DNA of 64,000 nucleotides from Lolium rigidum (Eukaryota > Streptophyta > Magnoliopsida > Poales > Poaceae), in the NCBI RefSeq assembly GCF_022539505.1, contig NC_061508.1, positions 38,062,256 through 38,126,255 of the forward strand, given 5' to 3'. Within the stretch, counting starts at the first letter, position 1. Every line of letters starts with the position of its first letter. The notes under the pieces were generated by a model, which had not been told where the DNA came from, searched no databases, and worked only from the letters and a program-made list of their open reading frames with translations. Positions 31,586-43,658 of the stretch are shown here, piece by piece. Position numbers and translations under genes: made by a program.

Positions 31586-34500
31586 TGTAATATCCCAGGT
31601 ATTGGGGTTACAAAAATAAAGGAAACAGATGTGTGCATTGCATTCATGCATAGAAAATCCGGGGAATTTTCGCACTTTAAAGTAAAACAGTTCACGATGA
31701 ATCGAAGTTTCACTTGACCTTGGTGGAATTGAAGTAGCTCATCAAGTCAAGCGCTATAAACCTCGAGTGTGACTCTGTTAAAACCTTGTTTTGGGTAGAG
31801 ATGATTTGATCTCAAGGGTTAGATCAAATGGTATTACAACCAACACAATAACTTATTAATCAAGGATCAATTACTTGATCTTATCAAAGATCACAACATG
31901 ATATTCCTTGCCATAACATATGAACATCCATTTAATTGGAAATCAAGTAACAATAATTGGAGAAACTATTCTTCACTCAGCTTCTCCATGTCTTAAACTA
32001 ATCCATGATCCTACCATGAGCTTCATGGTATTCATTCTATTCTAATCTTGGATAAAAGACAAGGAGATGAACTTTAGAAGTATATATTCTTCTCTGTTTC
32101 CTATTATTGTACATCTAAACTAGATAGGTGTAACAATTATTAGAGAAGTAATAACAAACCTTGAGCTAAACCATGGATATACATCCAAGTATTCAAATCA
32201 TCATTTTTAAGAAGAACCCTAGGATATTATTCAAGACATTCCTAGAGAGAGAAACCATTTATGTTAAGCATAGATATTGATGATCACATCAACTCCTATG
32301 GAGCCTAACCTTAGATTAGTATTAAAGACCTTCCCAAATGAGAGAGACCATTTATTCTAAACCTAGCTTTACTTATTAATGAACAAAGGACAACCTTTGA
32401 ACTAAAGCATTTGGTTGTAAACCATTTTCCTTGGAGTGGTGAGATAACCTAATATCACATGGAATAATACCATGCATATCCATGAATTGATATAGTAAGG
32501 AGGAGATTAACCCAATCAAGATAGCCAAGTGGAGTTTTAGACTTAATATCTATTGAGATATTGTGAGTACACCATAAACCCTAGAATAACCATTCCTTTA
32601 CAAGAGAGCCAAGCTATGGTGCTTCACTCAAGTAGTTGAGGCAACACTTAAATGTGAGGGAGAGAACTATCCATATAACCAGATGATTATATCATCATTC
32701 CCTGGAAAGAACCCTAAGTAATATCTCAGGCATTTTTCTGGGATATAAACTTTAGAGGCAACCATAGTAGTCCCATTCAAGAAGGTTAATTAGAAGTACT
32801 ATACCTTAGTTGATCAAGACAATGATTGATCATGGAAATGAGAACCCCATTTAATGAGAGATCCTTAGGAAGCCAAATCTTGATCATTATAAATTGAGTG
32901 ATGATCATAAACCCTAAGAACTTGAGGTAATGATATCAAGAACAAGTTGATCATGCCTAATCCATGATCATGATCTTGAGGTATGTGAGGATAAGTTAAA
33001 TCCTAATAGGATTAGTAGATGTTATTCACCACATGAAATCATAGGGAGGTAACCAGTAAGCAACCCTAGGCTTATATCCCAACCTTAACTTGTGAACCAT
33101 TTGGTAATCATAAGTAGAATTCTACCATGGCTACATTCCACTTATTCTTCACCTAAGAAACATAAGAAAACCCTAGAGTAAAACTCCATACTTAACATGG
33201 TGAGAAACCATCCATCCATATGACCAAAGTTAACTATAAAAAGAACTATAACCAAGGTAGCTACTTTGGTGATAAATTGAGGATCACAATAGAAGTTAAT
33301 TGGCAGAAGATAAAACTAATTCTCAGAATCTTAGTAACTAGAGGAGAACATAAAATGTTAAGTAAGCCACCACCTTATCATGGTTAGGGGAGATTAACCC
33401 TAGCTCATGCAATATGGAGTCATTTCATCTCTATAACTTAGAATTATACCTCAACCCTAGTTTGTGTATCACTTAGGTGATCACAATGAAAACCTAGGCA
33501 ACACTTGAGTGTTAACTCATTTGTCAATAGGTAAGTATAAGTAGAACCCTAGTGTTGCACTCTAATTGAATCTTATGCTTAATTATGGAACTTAGGAATA
33601 CCCTAATGCTAAACCCTTTACCTAAATCCATGGGTGGTGATCCACCACTTAACCCTATAAACAAGACAAACCATTCGGAAACAATACCTACTCTAGATAT
33701 TTCAAAAATAAGAGTAGTGATAACATGGAAATGGGGTTATAGTAAAACCCATAAAATCTTAATCCATTGGAGCTCACATAAACTCATATGAAAGTGAACC
33801 ACTTCTTAAATATGAAGTCAAGTCCTAATAATAACTTCTAAAAAAACATTAGGAATAAGAATGATCAACTCTAATTATGCAACAAGGAGTTGTATTACAA
33901 ATGAGAAAGGAAATTGAAATAAATACCTAAATCCTTGTCTAATTAAAAATTGCAACAAAGCTCACATATAATTAATGTTTATTCAAGAACAATGCAGTAA
34001 TATAATGATTTCTTATTAGTCCTCATGATATTTCAGTTATCAAACACCTGAAAAATAGAAAAGTATTCCAATTTAAGTTTAAAATAGAATGCAAATTATA
34101 AAAGGAAGACCGAAAATAAAAAGCAGAAAAAAGGAAGAGAGAGCACTTACCAGACCACCTGGACTGAGCAGCCCACCCCCACAGCCCAACAGCAGCCCAA
34201 AGTCCAGCTTCAAAACGCAGCCCAGCACCAGCCCGTAACCTTTCGCGGTGGATAAAGACGAGGAGGAGGTCTTCGTCTTCGTCTCCTCCTCAGGACGCGC
34301 GGGAGCTCGCCACCGCGATGGCTTGAGCCACGTCCCGCGGTCTCCGCCGCCGTTGCTGACTGCCAGCACCCTTCGGAGGCCCTATAAAACGCCGCGGTAG
34401 CCTCAATTTCTTTTCGTTTCGTCCCAATCGTCCGGATTCCCGAAACCCTAGCTCGCCGGTAACCTTCTCGCCCCAGTGATTCCGACCACCTCAGAGCCCG

Positions 34501-37500
34501 CCGTTGAGCTCCAGAGAAGCGCCTCGTCGTCTTCGTTCTCCTGGTGGAGTCCCACGTGAAGGGGAGCTCGGAAGGTGAAGTAATTGACCGTTCCCTTCCG
34601 CAGTTCTGCGAGGGAAACGGCGATCTCCTCGTCATCTCCGTCATCTATCCACGCCAGCGACAACCCAGGGAGCATCAAGGTGATCATGCGCTCCTCAGGA
34701 GCCTATTATTGCATCCTAGTTCGCCTTGTATGCCCGCTGTCGCCGTCGCTCGCCGGAAACCGCCGCAGTTCATGGTCGCCGGCAAGGCCCCGGTGGCCAT
34801 TTCCGAGCGGCGCCGCCACGTAGAGGTTCTACACGCTCAGGCGCGTCCTATGCGCTAGCTCGCGCTGCTCTGCGCTCGCCTGAGCGTCGAGTCCGTCCTC
34901 GACTGTGCGCCGGGAGTGGCCATGGGTGCCACATCACCGCCACCGTGGCAGCCAACGTGGCCACTGGCCCACCAGTCAGCCCCTGGGTGTAGACTAGTCC
35001 GGGTACATTTAGTATTTTTCCATTTTAATTCAAATCCTATTTAATTGCTGCAACTTCAAGTAAATTTAAAAAAATTCATTACAATTCAGAAAAATACAAA
35101 TTAGATATCAAAATGTTCCTAAAAAGATAATCTATCCAATAAAAATATAACATAGAATTTTTATTTTTAATAAAAATTTAATTATTTTAAACTCATTAAT
35201 TAAGTCTTTTCTTTTATTCTTTATTGAATTAAAAATTCAATAATTAGGAAAACTTTCTAAATTAAATAAAAAACAGTAAATAAATAAAGAAAACATTATA
35301 ATTATTTTTCTTTATTTATCAAATTATTAAATCCTTATTAGAAGGATTTAAACCCTAAATAATAATTACCTTAATTATTAATAAATTAAAAATAGTAAAA
35401 TGCCAAATGCAATCTTATGTATATTTCAAAGTTATTAATAACTTCAACTTTATTAATGAAGTTATTAAGCCAAGAATTATAGAGTAAATAGTAAACCCTA
35501 GTTCTATATGGGAGGAAACTAGAAACCTATCATTTCATGAGAAATCCTAAAACCCTAACTCCATTAGGAACCCTAGATCCTATCTTCGAGACATCAAGCT
35601 TAGTTATCCATGTTTAGCATCACACCAATGTGATGAACCTCAGGAACAACTATGCCAAATCTTGAGCATTACCTAACCATATTCCACTAAACCCTACTAG
35701 TGTTGGATACTTATCAACCATCCTAATTAGGAGTCAATTATTCCTTACTTAGTGGATCAAATAGCAAACCCTAGACAACCTCAATCCTAATTGTAATACT
35801 TCTTATTACTTAAGAAGTATGTTCTTCAAAAGTTATTCTTTTGAAGAAAATAAAGAATAGTCATCAACCTTGCCTAATAGGACCTATAAACCCTAGCAAG
35901 CTATCACCGAACAAGATAAACCAACCTTAATAGAAACCATATATAAACAATTGTTTAGGATACCAAGGCTTAACTCAACCCTACAAGCCCTAGGTGTTGA
36001 TGAATCCAACATTGTTGTGATCCATCTAATACTTACTCCAGAAACCAATTGGAACCATAGAAAACCATAGAACCCCACAAACCTAATTATCATACTTGTT
36101 CTTTATTAAAGAACATGTTCTTCAAAAGTTATTCTTTTGAAGTATATAATAAGTAATCGTCAACCATACACCATAAACCTTAAAATTGACAACTTGCTCT
36201 TTACTTATTATATAACTACTATTCCTTGGGTGTGTATGATTATTATTATGCATTATACCACTTGTCTATGCTTCTTAGACAACAAAACCTAATAAGAACC
36301 TTGTTTGTGGAATCACTCTAAAAGTGCAACACACCCTAGACAAATCATTTCAACTCACTAATCCTAAACCATCGTGGTTAGGTCACGTTTAGAACGATTG
36401 CATCTCATACTTATGCATTACGCATCCTTGCCAATCTTTTAAACATCGTCCTTACCGGACGATGATGATATTTCGAGAATTTGGAGTTATTGCGTAACGA
36501 AGACCTTGTACGCATAATCTTGCGATCAAGAAAGGCAAGTTCATCGCTTGCTCATGTCATTTGAGTATTTTTACAAATTACTTGCAAAGTACTATGTTTA
36601 TCACTATTGCATAAAAAAGCAAAACCACTATTTTCATAACTATGAATATGACTATGTGGTGGGCAATGGAACCATGGATCGTGTTGATATGGTGGAGGTT
36701 CCATTGCAAGGGTTATATCCATCTAGGATTAAACAACAAATGTCGTCCAGTGATTCTTGTGCCGTAATACCCGTGTTAACCATAAGATCTGGAGTGGGAC
36801 GGAGTAGCCAATTGTATTTCCACCTCTGGTACATCAACGGATGCGCTTACCGTAGCAGTTGTGTCTTGCGGAGCAACTTGAGGGTGGGGAGCCCCTTCTA
36901 ATTCCCCACGGTATAGCAGTGCTTACCGTAGCGGTTGCGGCTTGCGGAACAACTTGAGGGTGGGGATCCCCTTCTAATTCCCCACGGTAATGTGGTCTAT
37001 GATGGGTTGCGGCTACCGGCGAAGGAGTTTGGTTAACGAGTCCCAAGCTGTTGTCGTGGTCGGGGTCCATCCTTAATTGGTGTAAGAGGACCGACGAGGA
37101 CCCAGGGTCGGGGTATGCAACAAAGGGTGGGTGTGCGAGGTAGCGGAGGAATATGAACGGCTAGGACCTTATACCGGGCCTCACACCAAAGGAAGTGTGG
37201 ACGAGAACTAGACTCGGTTGGCACCAAGGTTAAGATCTCTTATGGGTAAAGCAACACACCTCTGCAGAGTGTAACGAGCCGTGACCGATCACTCCCTGTT
37301 CCGGGTTTTGGAACTGCGAACGCGGCCGGAAAGGAACTCCATGAAGTTCTAGTCAACCGGTGAAGGCTGACGGACATAGCTCTTCAGAATAAAAGCAACC
37401 TTTTGAAGAAATGATTACAAAAACCTGCATTGCCTATGACTTTCTGGTCTATGGCTATAGCTAGTGCATTAAACACCTCTTTCCTATAATGAACTTGTTG

Positions 37501-38005
37501 AGTACGCTCGTACTCATCCCACTCTTAAATCCCCTGCTTAGATATGGAGGCATAGAAGGAGGATCTACAGTGCAACTCGAAGGCCGAGGAGACAACAACT
37601 ACTTCAAGAGACAGGACCTGTCGAGGAGTCGAATACCACATTCAACAAGGAGAAAACCTAGATTAGCAATAGAAAGGAACTAGCTTCCTAAACCTAGCTC
37701 CTATTTAGCTAGAATCTATTCATAGCCTCTGTAGCTAGCTAAATACTCTACAAATAGAGTTCGTGTTAGGATTAGACTACGAGTCGTTCTTACGGAGTTT
37801 ATTTGCGGTTTTACCTCATTGTAAAGTAGGAGGCTATGATGATCTTATGTAACAGAATTTGTGTGTAATTCTATAGACATGCCTTGGACCCGCATATGTT
37901 TCTGTTGTACCACTCTGAGCGATATAATACTAGTGGAACGGTGTTTCATTGGTGTTATATCAGACTTGCATACTACACCATGCAGTGGTATGCCCGGTCA
38001 CCACA
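31586..38005 (+). repeat. 3' LTR of the LARD (6420 bp)
   Basis: Near-identical to 22259-28687. Differences include a 9-bp indel near 32129 and several CAG/CTG versus CG-containing differences. Confidence 0.93.
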
Positions 38006-38010
38006 ACACG

Positions 38011-39387
38011 AGGGTACGAAGCTCGGAGTAGATATCAAATGCCCAGCAGAACAGCTCAAATATGGGGGCCGATACGTAAACAAATAAACAAATCGGCCGT
38101 AAAAAATCGAAAATACAGAAATTTTTGAGCACAGCCGATGCTTAGACATCGACTTAAGAATTCAAAGCCGATGCACGGCCATCGACTCAAGGGATACAAC
38201 TGTTGCAAGCAGAAGCCTAATGGAGCAGTCATCAAGTTACGCAGCGAGGCTCTACTGAAGGAGTCCCTCAGTGGAATGGTTGGTGGCTTCATTAGCAAGT
38301 CTTCAAGATCAGCAACGCCTGCGTAAGCATACAGATCAGGATAGGATCATGAGAACATCCAATGAACATTCAGTCGGCTGTGATATTTCCTCCGGGGGCT
38401 GGACCAAGGTGACAACTTCATCAAACATCTTCACCAGAAGCTGCATCAGTCTGCCCGAGGTGATGGACCAATCCGAGCGAGCAAGGCGCAAGAATGGAGC
38501 CAAGAATGAAGCTTCTTAGTTCAAGGGAGCTGCTGATCCGTCCAAAACCGTCCTAGCGCACTGTCTCCTTGGGCGCAAGCTTTCTTGCCCAGTTTTGATG
38601 AAGAGATGGAGTGGCTCGGGGGGCAGCTCACTTTGGAGGTTCTCTGCTTGTGGAAGCCGATTCGGTTAGAATTGGCTGATGTTGACACTACAGTTGGGAA
38701 GCCAATGATGGTTCCTTTGGCTGGGCTACTTTTATCCTCGCCTGGATTGAGGCTCGGGGGGGCAGGTCTCCCTTAAGGTTTCCTGTTCTGCAGAGCCGAT
38801 TTGTTGGGATCGGCTAACTCTACATCACTGCTCGTTTGAAAGGTGGTGAATTATCGCAGAAGGGAACTGTCGGAGCTGGTGAGAGGAATTTGAAGAGGGA
38901 GCCATCATAATTGATAGGCTTTGGGCCAGTTTGTTGCTACGAAGAGACAAGGCATCGCGGCGAAAGTGGTAGGCGATCAAGATTTGCAGCAATGGTCTTA
39001 GAGCTCTCCTAAAAGCATCAATTCTGGAGTTTTGCCGAATAAGGCTAGCACTAAAAAGCTCAGGGGACTCGGATTTCCAAGGTGTGCGCGATTCCGATTT
39101 GGTCCTGTTCGACTGAAATTTGAGGATCTGAACTGATCTATCTCGAAATTTATCATAAGAGACCGATGCGTTGCCATCGGTTCATCGAGCGTTGATCATG
39201 CCAACAATCGGCAAAATCAAACAAAGGGGAGAATCGGCTATTCTAATATGGAAGTGATCGACAAGGTCAAAATTGGAGAAATTTCTTCATCGATAACCAG
39301 ATCTCTTACATTGAAGGAGCCGATTGCTCTCAAAAGAAATTGCTAGGGGATACATTGCCCCGTCTACTACTCCTAGCTCTACCCTAT
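38011..39387 (+). other. 3' noncoding region of G, rich in GCCGAT/ATCGGC
   Basis: No sense ORF of retroviral type. The hexamer GCCGAT or its complement recurs about ten times (for example near 38069, 38093, 38123, 38167, 38656, 38801, 38812, 39210, 39234 and 39319). Confidence 0.6.
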
Positions 39388-39879
39388 CTAGGGGCCGCTG
39401 CTGCCCTCATCGTCATCGTCGCCGTCGGCGCTACTCCCGGCCGCCTCGTCGTCGCTGCTGTAGCGGCCGCCGGCAGGACCTTCGTCGTCCTCGTCTTCTT
39501 CGTCAGCGTCGTCGTCATCGCTGTCGAAATCGCTGAGGTTCCCGGGCCAGGGGCAGTGGCGCTTGGCCGGCGGCTCGTCGAAGGAGCTATCGTCCTCCCC
39601 CTCCTCCACCTCCTCGGAGGAGGTTACTCCCTCCCAGGGAAGGTCGTCGTCGTCGCTCTCTGCTGCCCCATTAACGAGGCTGCGGAGGACGCTCTCCCCA
39701 TCGGTCAGGGATTGGTCGTCCTCTGACCATATGGAGAAGTCGTGGCTCGGTTCATTCCCGGCCTCGATGGCGCGGCGGATGTTGGCCGCATGGGCTTCTT
39801 CCGGGTTCCACTCCGGCGTCGGCTCGCGGAAGGGGGAGGACTGCGCGGAAAAACCCGATGAGGAGGAAGAAGAAGACAT
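39388..39879 (-). CDS. Antisense ORF of element G, acidic Ser/Asp-rich protein (163 aa)
   Basis: Open on the minus strand from an ATG at 39879 to a TAG at 39388, opposite to gag. The product starts MSSSSSSSGFSAQSSPFREP, has a short central basic motif (PPAKRHCPW) and long runs of Asp/Glu and Ser (LSDFDSDDDDADEEDEDDEG). No enzyme domain is seen. Its place between the internal region and the 3' polypurine tract, its antisense direction and its acidic composition match antisense ORFs known from Tat-lineage elements such as Grande and RIRE2. On the minus strand a TTATAT motif lies about 85 bp upstream of the ATG (near 39963-39968). Function is unknown, even in the known cases. The reverse-strand frames over the same segment are taken as shadows because only this one has an ATG and the family-like composition. 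Confidence 0.7.
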   Translation of the reverse strand: MSSSSSSSGFSAQSSPFREPTPEWNPEEAHAANIRRAIEAGNEPSHDFSIWSEDDQSLTDGESVLRSLVNGAAESDDDDLPWEGVTSSEEVEEGEDDSSFDEPPAKRHCPWPGNLSDFDSDDDDADEEDEDDEGPAGGRYSSDDEAAGSSADGDDDDEGSSGP

Positions 39880-40125
39880 GTTGGCCGAGGAGGGCTTTTG
39901 GAAGTGCTGACGCGAAGGGGATGAAGAGGGGAACTACAGGAAGTGGCCAAATAAAAAGGGGATATAACGATTTAATGCCTAAGCAGTTCCCAAGGACGTG
40001 GTGCTAGAACCGTCAAATCGTGCAGGGAAGTTGAGAAGGCAAGACGTCATCATGAAGAAAACTGCGGCGGTTCTGCCACGACATGACCCTTCGAAGGAGA
40101 CAGATGGTTTTGCAATTATCATTAT

Positions 40126-40143
40126 CAAAACCAGGGGGGCATG
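40126..40143 (+). other. Polypurine tract of G
   Basis: AAAACCAGGGGGGCA leads into TG and then the 3' LTR at 40144. Confidence 0.7.
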
Positions 40144-41308
40144 TGTTACCACCCGATTTTGGCCAAATCGGGAGATGGGCCGTAAGTGAAGATGGGCTTG
40201 AAGGACGTACACGTGGAGCATCTTCGAAGCGGCATTGTGCTAAGAGTTTGGGCTAAGTTGCCCGTGTATCTGTAATATAGTAGATCGCATTGTAATTTAG
40301 ATTAAGAGATAGAGTCTGGCCCGTGCACGGTTAGGTGCACGCCTCAATTAGAAAGTCCCTTGGACTATAAATATGTATCTAGGGTTATCGGAAAAGGAGG
40401 ACAATCATCGTTCAACCAACACAAATCAGGCGCATCGCCACCCCTTTCTTCGAGGGTTTCTCCCGGGTAAGCACCATGCTGCCTAGATCGCATCTAGCGA
40501 TCTAGGCAGCATACGTTTATTCGTCTACCTTGTACTGCTCGTGCTGAAGCCTTGTTGATGGCGAGCAGTACTATTTATCCTTAGGTGTTTAGGGGCTTGC
40601 ATTGATGCTTTCGCGTGCATATCTGCGTGGCAATGCCGTCCCTCGACACCTAGCTGCCCTTACGTCTATCCAGGCGTAAGGGCAGCATCTTGCTTGTTCG
40701 TTACTTAGTAGATCCGATCTGTTATAGTTGCTCCTTGCTCCGCAGGGATTAGTTTAATATCTGCATAGTTAGGCCTTATGCTGGGGTCGGACGATCCGGT
40801 AGTGCGTTAGGTGCTGTTCACCGTCCCTGCAAGGGATGTTCCGGTAATCAACGTTATGTTGGTTTTTAGGCCTCTCGTAGGGGTAGTTTGCATCATCTTC
40901 CGTAGCTGCTAGGCCCGATCACACATAGGACGTTCCGGTTATGCGGTGAAAACCCTAAACTGTCGTGGATCGTTTTAGCTTTGTTCTGATCAAGCAGGAT
41001 CCCCATGCCATTGTAAATCCAACGTGAAACATGGGGCGATCGGCTCCTTGAGCCGATCCACGAGAAACCTGATGAGCCGATAGGGCTCGTATTTAATGTT
41101 TACGTGTCTACCATGCAGGAACAATCGAAGCATCTAACACCTTCCCGATCGGGTCTAGGTCGGGTGGCACGCCCTAGCAACCGCCAGGACGTGGCTGGAA
41201 GATTTGCGGGACGACGCGAGGTGCCAGGGTCCACTAAGCGGCCTTGGGAGCCTCCCGGCTCTTCGTGTTGCTTAGCCATTGCCCGTCGGTGGGTTTTGGA
41301 GGGTAACA
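40144..41308 (+). repeat. 3' LTR of G (1165 bp)
   Basis: TGTTACC to TAACA, followed by the AGCTC duplication. Confidence 0.93.
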
Positions 41309-41313
41309 AGCTC

Positions 41314-41807
41314 ACTTGCACATGAGAGGAGAATAACACAAAGAATTATTAATTATAAGAATATGGTTCATCTGATATTACTGTACTAAGCCACAAAATT
41401 AGAAATACCAACCAAAGTCAATTCCTAGATCTCAATTTGAATAGAGTTTAAAACCCTAATCTTTACAAGAATGAATCTCTCTCTCTCTCTCTATGTGAGG
41501 ATTATGATGGTGGGAGTTCCGGATCTTGAAGAGGAGGATCGCGTAGATCAAAGGATGAGTTCTTCTTCTACGGATGTCCTCTCCTCTGTTCGCGAATGAA
41601 TTGCGGCTGATGTGAATGTATGTTTTGTCTCACACCTTTACGAAAGTTGTCCCCTTTGAAAAGGTAGAGGTACGGTGGTGGCACCCAGTACGGTCACCCA
41701 CGACCGTATCACTTGTCGCAAAAATGTTCTTGAATGCTGTCGCTAAATCTTCCAACTAGGAAGTTGCTTGATTTCTTCCAAGTCTACACTTAATAGCTTG
41801 AGTTCCT
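41314..41807. other. Intergenic segment between G and C, with a TC microsatellite
   Basis: Holds a short (TC)n run near 41475-41491. No gene or repeat termini were recognised. The left edge continues 17752-18093 and the right edge continues at 49941 once G and C are removed. Confidence 0.4.
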
Positions 41808-43404
41808 TGATACGTCTCCAACGTATCGATAATTTCTTATGTTCCATGCTACATTATTGATGATATCTACATGTTTTATACACATTATATGTCGTATTTA
41901 CGCATTTTCTGGAACTAACCTATTAACAAGATGCCGAAGAGCCAGTTGATGTTTTCTGCTGTTTTTGGTTTCAGAAATCCTAGTAAGGAAATATTCTCGG
42001 AATTGGACGAAATCAACGCCCAGGGTCCTATTTTGCCACGAAGCTTCCAGAAGACCGAAGGAGAGTCGAAGTGGGGTCACGAGGTGGCCAGACAACAGGG
42101 CGGCGCGGCCCAGGCCCTGGCCGCGCCGGCCTGGTGTGTGGGGCCCTCGTGCCGCCCTTTGACCTACCCTTTCGCCTACTTAAAGCCTCCGTCGCGAAAC
42201 CCCCAGTACCGAGAGCCACGATACGGAAAACCTTCCAGAGACGCCGCCGCCGCGAATCCCATCTCGGGGGATTCGGGAGATCGCCTCCGGCACCCTGCCG
42301 GAGAGGGGATTCATCTCCCGGAGGACTCTTCATCGCCATGATCGCCTCCGGAGTGATGAGTGAGTAGTTCACCCCTGGACTATGGGTCCATAGCAGTAGC
42401 TAGATGGTCGTCTTCTCCTAATTGTGCTTCATTGTTGGATCTTGTGAGATGCCCAACATGATCAAGATCATCTATCTGTAATTCTATATGTTGTGTTTGT
42501 CGGGATCCGATGGATAGAGAATACTATGTTATGGTGATTATCAATCTATTACTTATGTGTTGTTTATGATCTTGCATGCTCTCCGTTATTAGTAGAGGCT
42601 CTGGCCAAGTTTTTACTCTTAACTCCAAGAGGGAGTATTTATGCTCGATAATGGGTTCATGCCTTCATTGATACCTGGGACAGTGACAGATAGTTCTAAG
42701 GTTGTGTTGTGCTGTTGCCACTAGGGATAAAACATTGATTCTATGTCTAAGGATGTAGTTGTTGATTACATTACGCACCATACTTAATGCAATTTTCTGT
42801 TGCTTTGCAACTTAATACTGAAAGGGGTTCGGTTGATAACCTGAAGGTGGACTTTTTAGGCATAGATGCAGTTGGATGGCGGTCTATGTACTTTGTCGTA
42901 ATGCCCAATTAAATCTCACTATATTTATCATATCATGTATATGCATTGTTATGCCCTTTTCTATTTGTCAATTGCCCGACTGTAATTTGTTCACCCAACA
43001 TGCTTTTATCTTATGGGAGAGACACCTCTAGTGAACTGTGGACCCCGGTCCTATTCTTTACATCGCATACAATCTACTTGCAATACTTGTTTCTACTGTT
43101 TTCTTGCAAACAATCATCTTCCACACAATACGTTTAATCCTTTGTTACGAGCAAGCCGGTGAGATTGACAACCTCACTCGTTTCGTTGGGGCAAAGTACT
43201 TTGGTTGTGTTGTGCGGGTTCCACGTTGGCGCCGGAATCCCCGGTGTTGCGCCGCATCACATTTCGCCACCATCAACCTTCAACGTGCTTCTTGGCTCCT
43301 CCTGGTTCGATAAACCTTGGTTTCTTTCGAGGGAAAACTTGCCGCTGTGCGCATCATACCTTCCTCTTGGGGTTCCCAACGGACGTGTACATCTACGCGC
43401 ATCA
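41808..43404 (+). repeat. 5' LTR of C (1597 bp)
   Basis: TGATACGTCTCC to GCGCATCA. CTACTTAAAG near 42177 is the TATA-like element. Confidence 0.92.
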
Positions 43405-43415
43405 AGCACTTTTTC

Positions 43416-43433
43416 TGGCGCCGTTGCCGGGGA
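43416..43433 (+). other. tRNA-Asp-type primer site of C
   Basis: TGGCGCCGTTGCCGGGGA, 11 nt after the LTR. Confidence 0.85.
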
Positions 43434-43658
43434 GATCAAGACACGCTGCAAGGGGAGTCTCCACTTCCCAATCTCTTTACTTTGTTTTTGTCTTGCTTTA
43501 TTTAATTTACTACTTTGTTTACTGCACCTAAACAAAACACACAAAAAATTAGTTGCTAGCTTTACTTTATTTATTGTCTTGCTCTCTACATCAAAAACAC
43601 AAAAAAATTAGTTACTTGCATTTACTTTATCTAGTTTGTTTTATTTACCGTTGCTAAA

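Larger units (their letters stand above)
22259..38005 (+). mobile_element. LARD-type noncoding LTR retrotransposon nested in G
   Basis: Two direct LTRs of about 6.4 kb (22259-28687 and 31586-38005) enclose a 2.9-kb internal domain. Exact target duplications ACACG lie at 22254-22258 and 38006-38010, inside G. A tRNA-Met-type primer site and a polypurine tract are present, but no open frame of retroviral type. Large LTRs with a conserved noncoding interior define LARDs (for example Sukkula of barley). The sequence just before the polypurine tract (CTTCGAGGACGAAG) matches the conserved end of chromovirus-type Gypsy elements, suggesting the autonomous partner. The LTRs differ at only a few tens of positions by eye, so the insertion is recent. 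Confidence 0.92.
18094..41308 (+). mobile_element. Gypsy element G, gag-only with antisense ORF, split by a LARD
   Basis: Two LTRs (18094-19260 and 40144-41308) begin TGTTACCACCCG and end GGGTAACA. AGCTC flanks both outer ends (18089-18093 and 41309-41313). Between them are a primer site, a gag-like coding region, about 1.4 kb of noncoding sequence, an antisense ORF and a polypurine tract. No pol sequence exists even after the nested LARD (22259-38005) is removed, so it is non-autonomous. The antisense ORF just ahead of the 3' LTR is a known trait of Tat-lineage Gypsy elements, which is my best lineage guess. The LTRs differ at about 15-20 positions by eye, roughly 1.3-1.7 percent. Confidence 0.93.

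Noticed and set aside
39324..39910. Plus-strand frames over the antisense ORF of G
   Set aside because: They look like complements of the acidic Asp/Ser codon runs (giving Val/Ala- or Arg-rich products), as expected for shadows.
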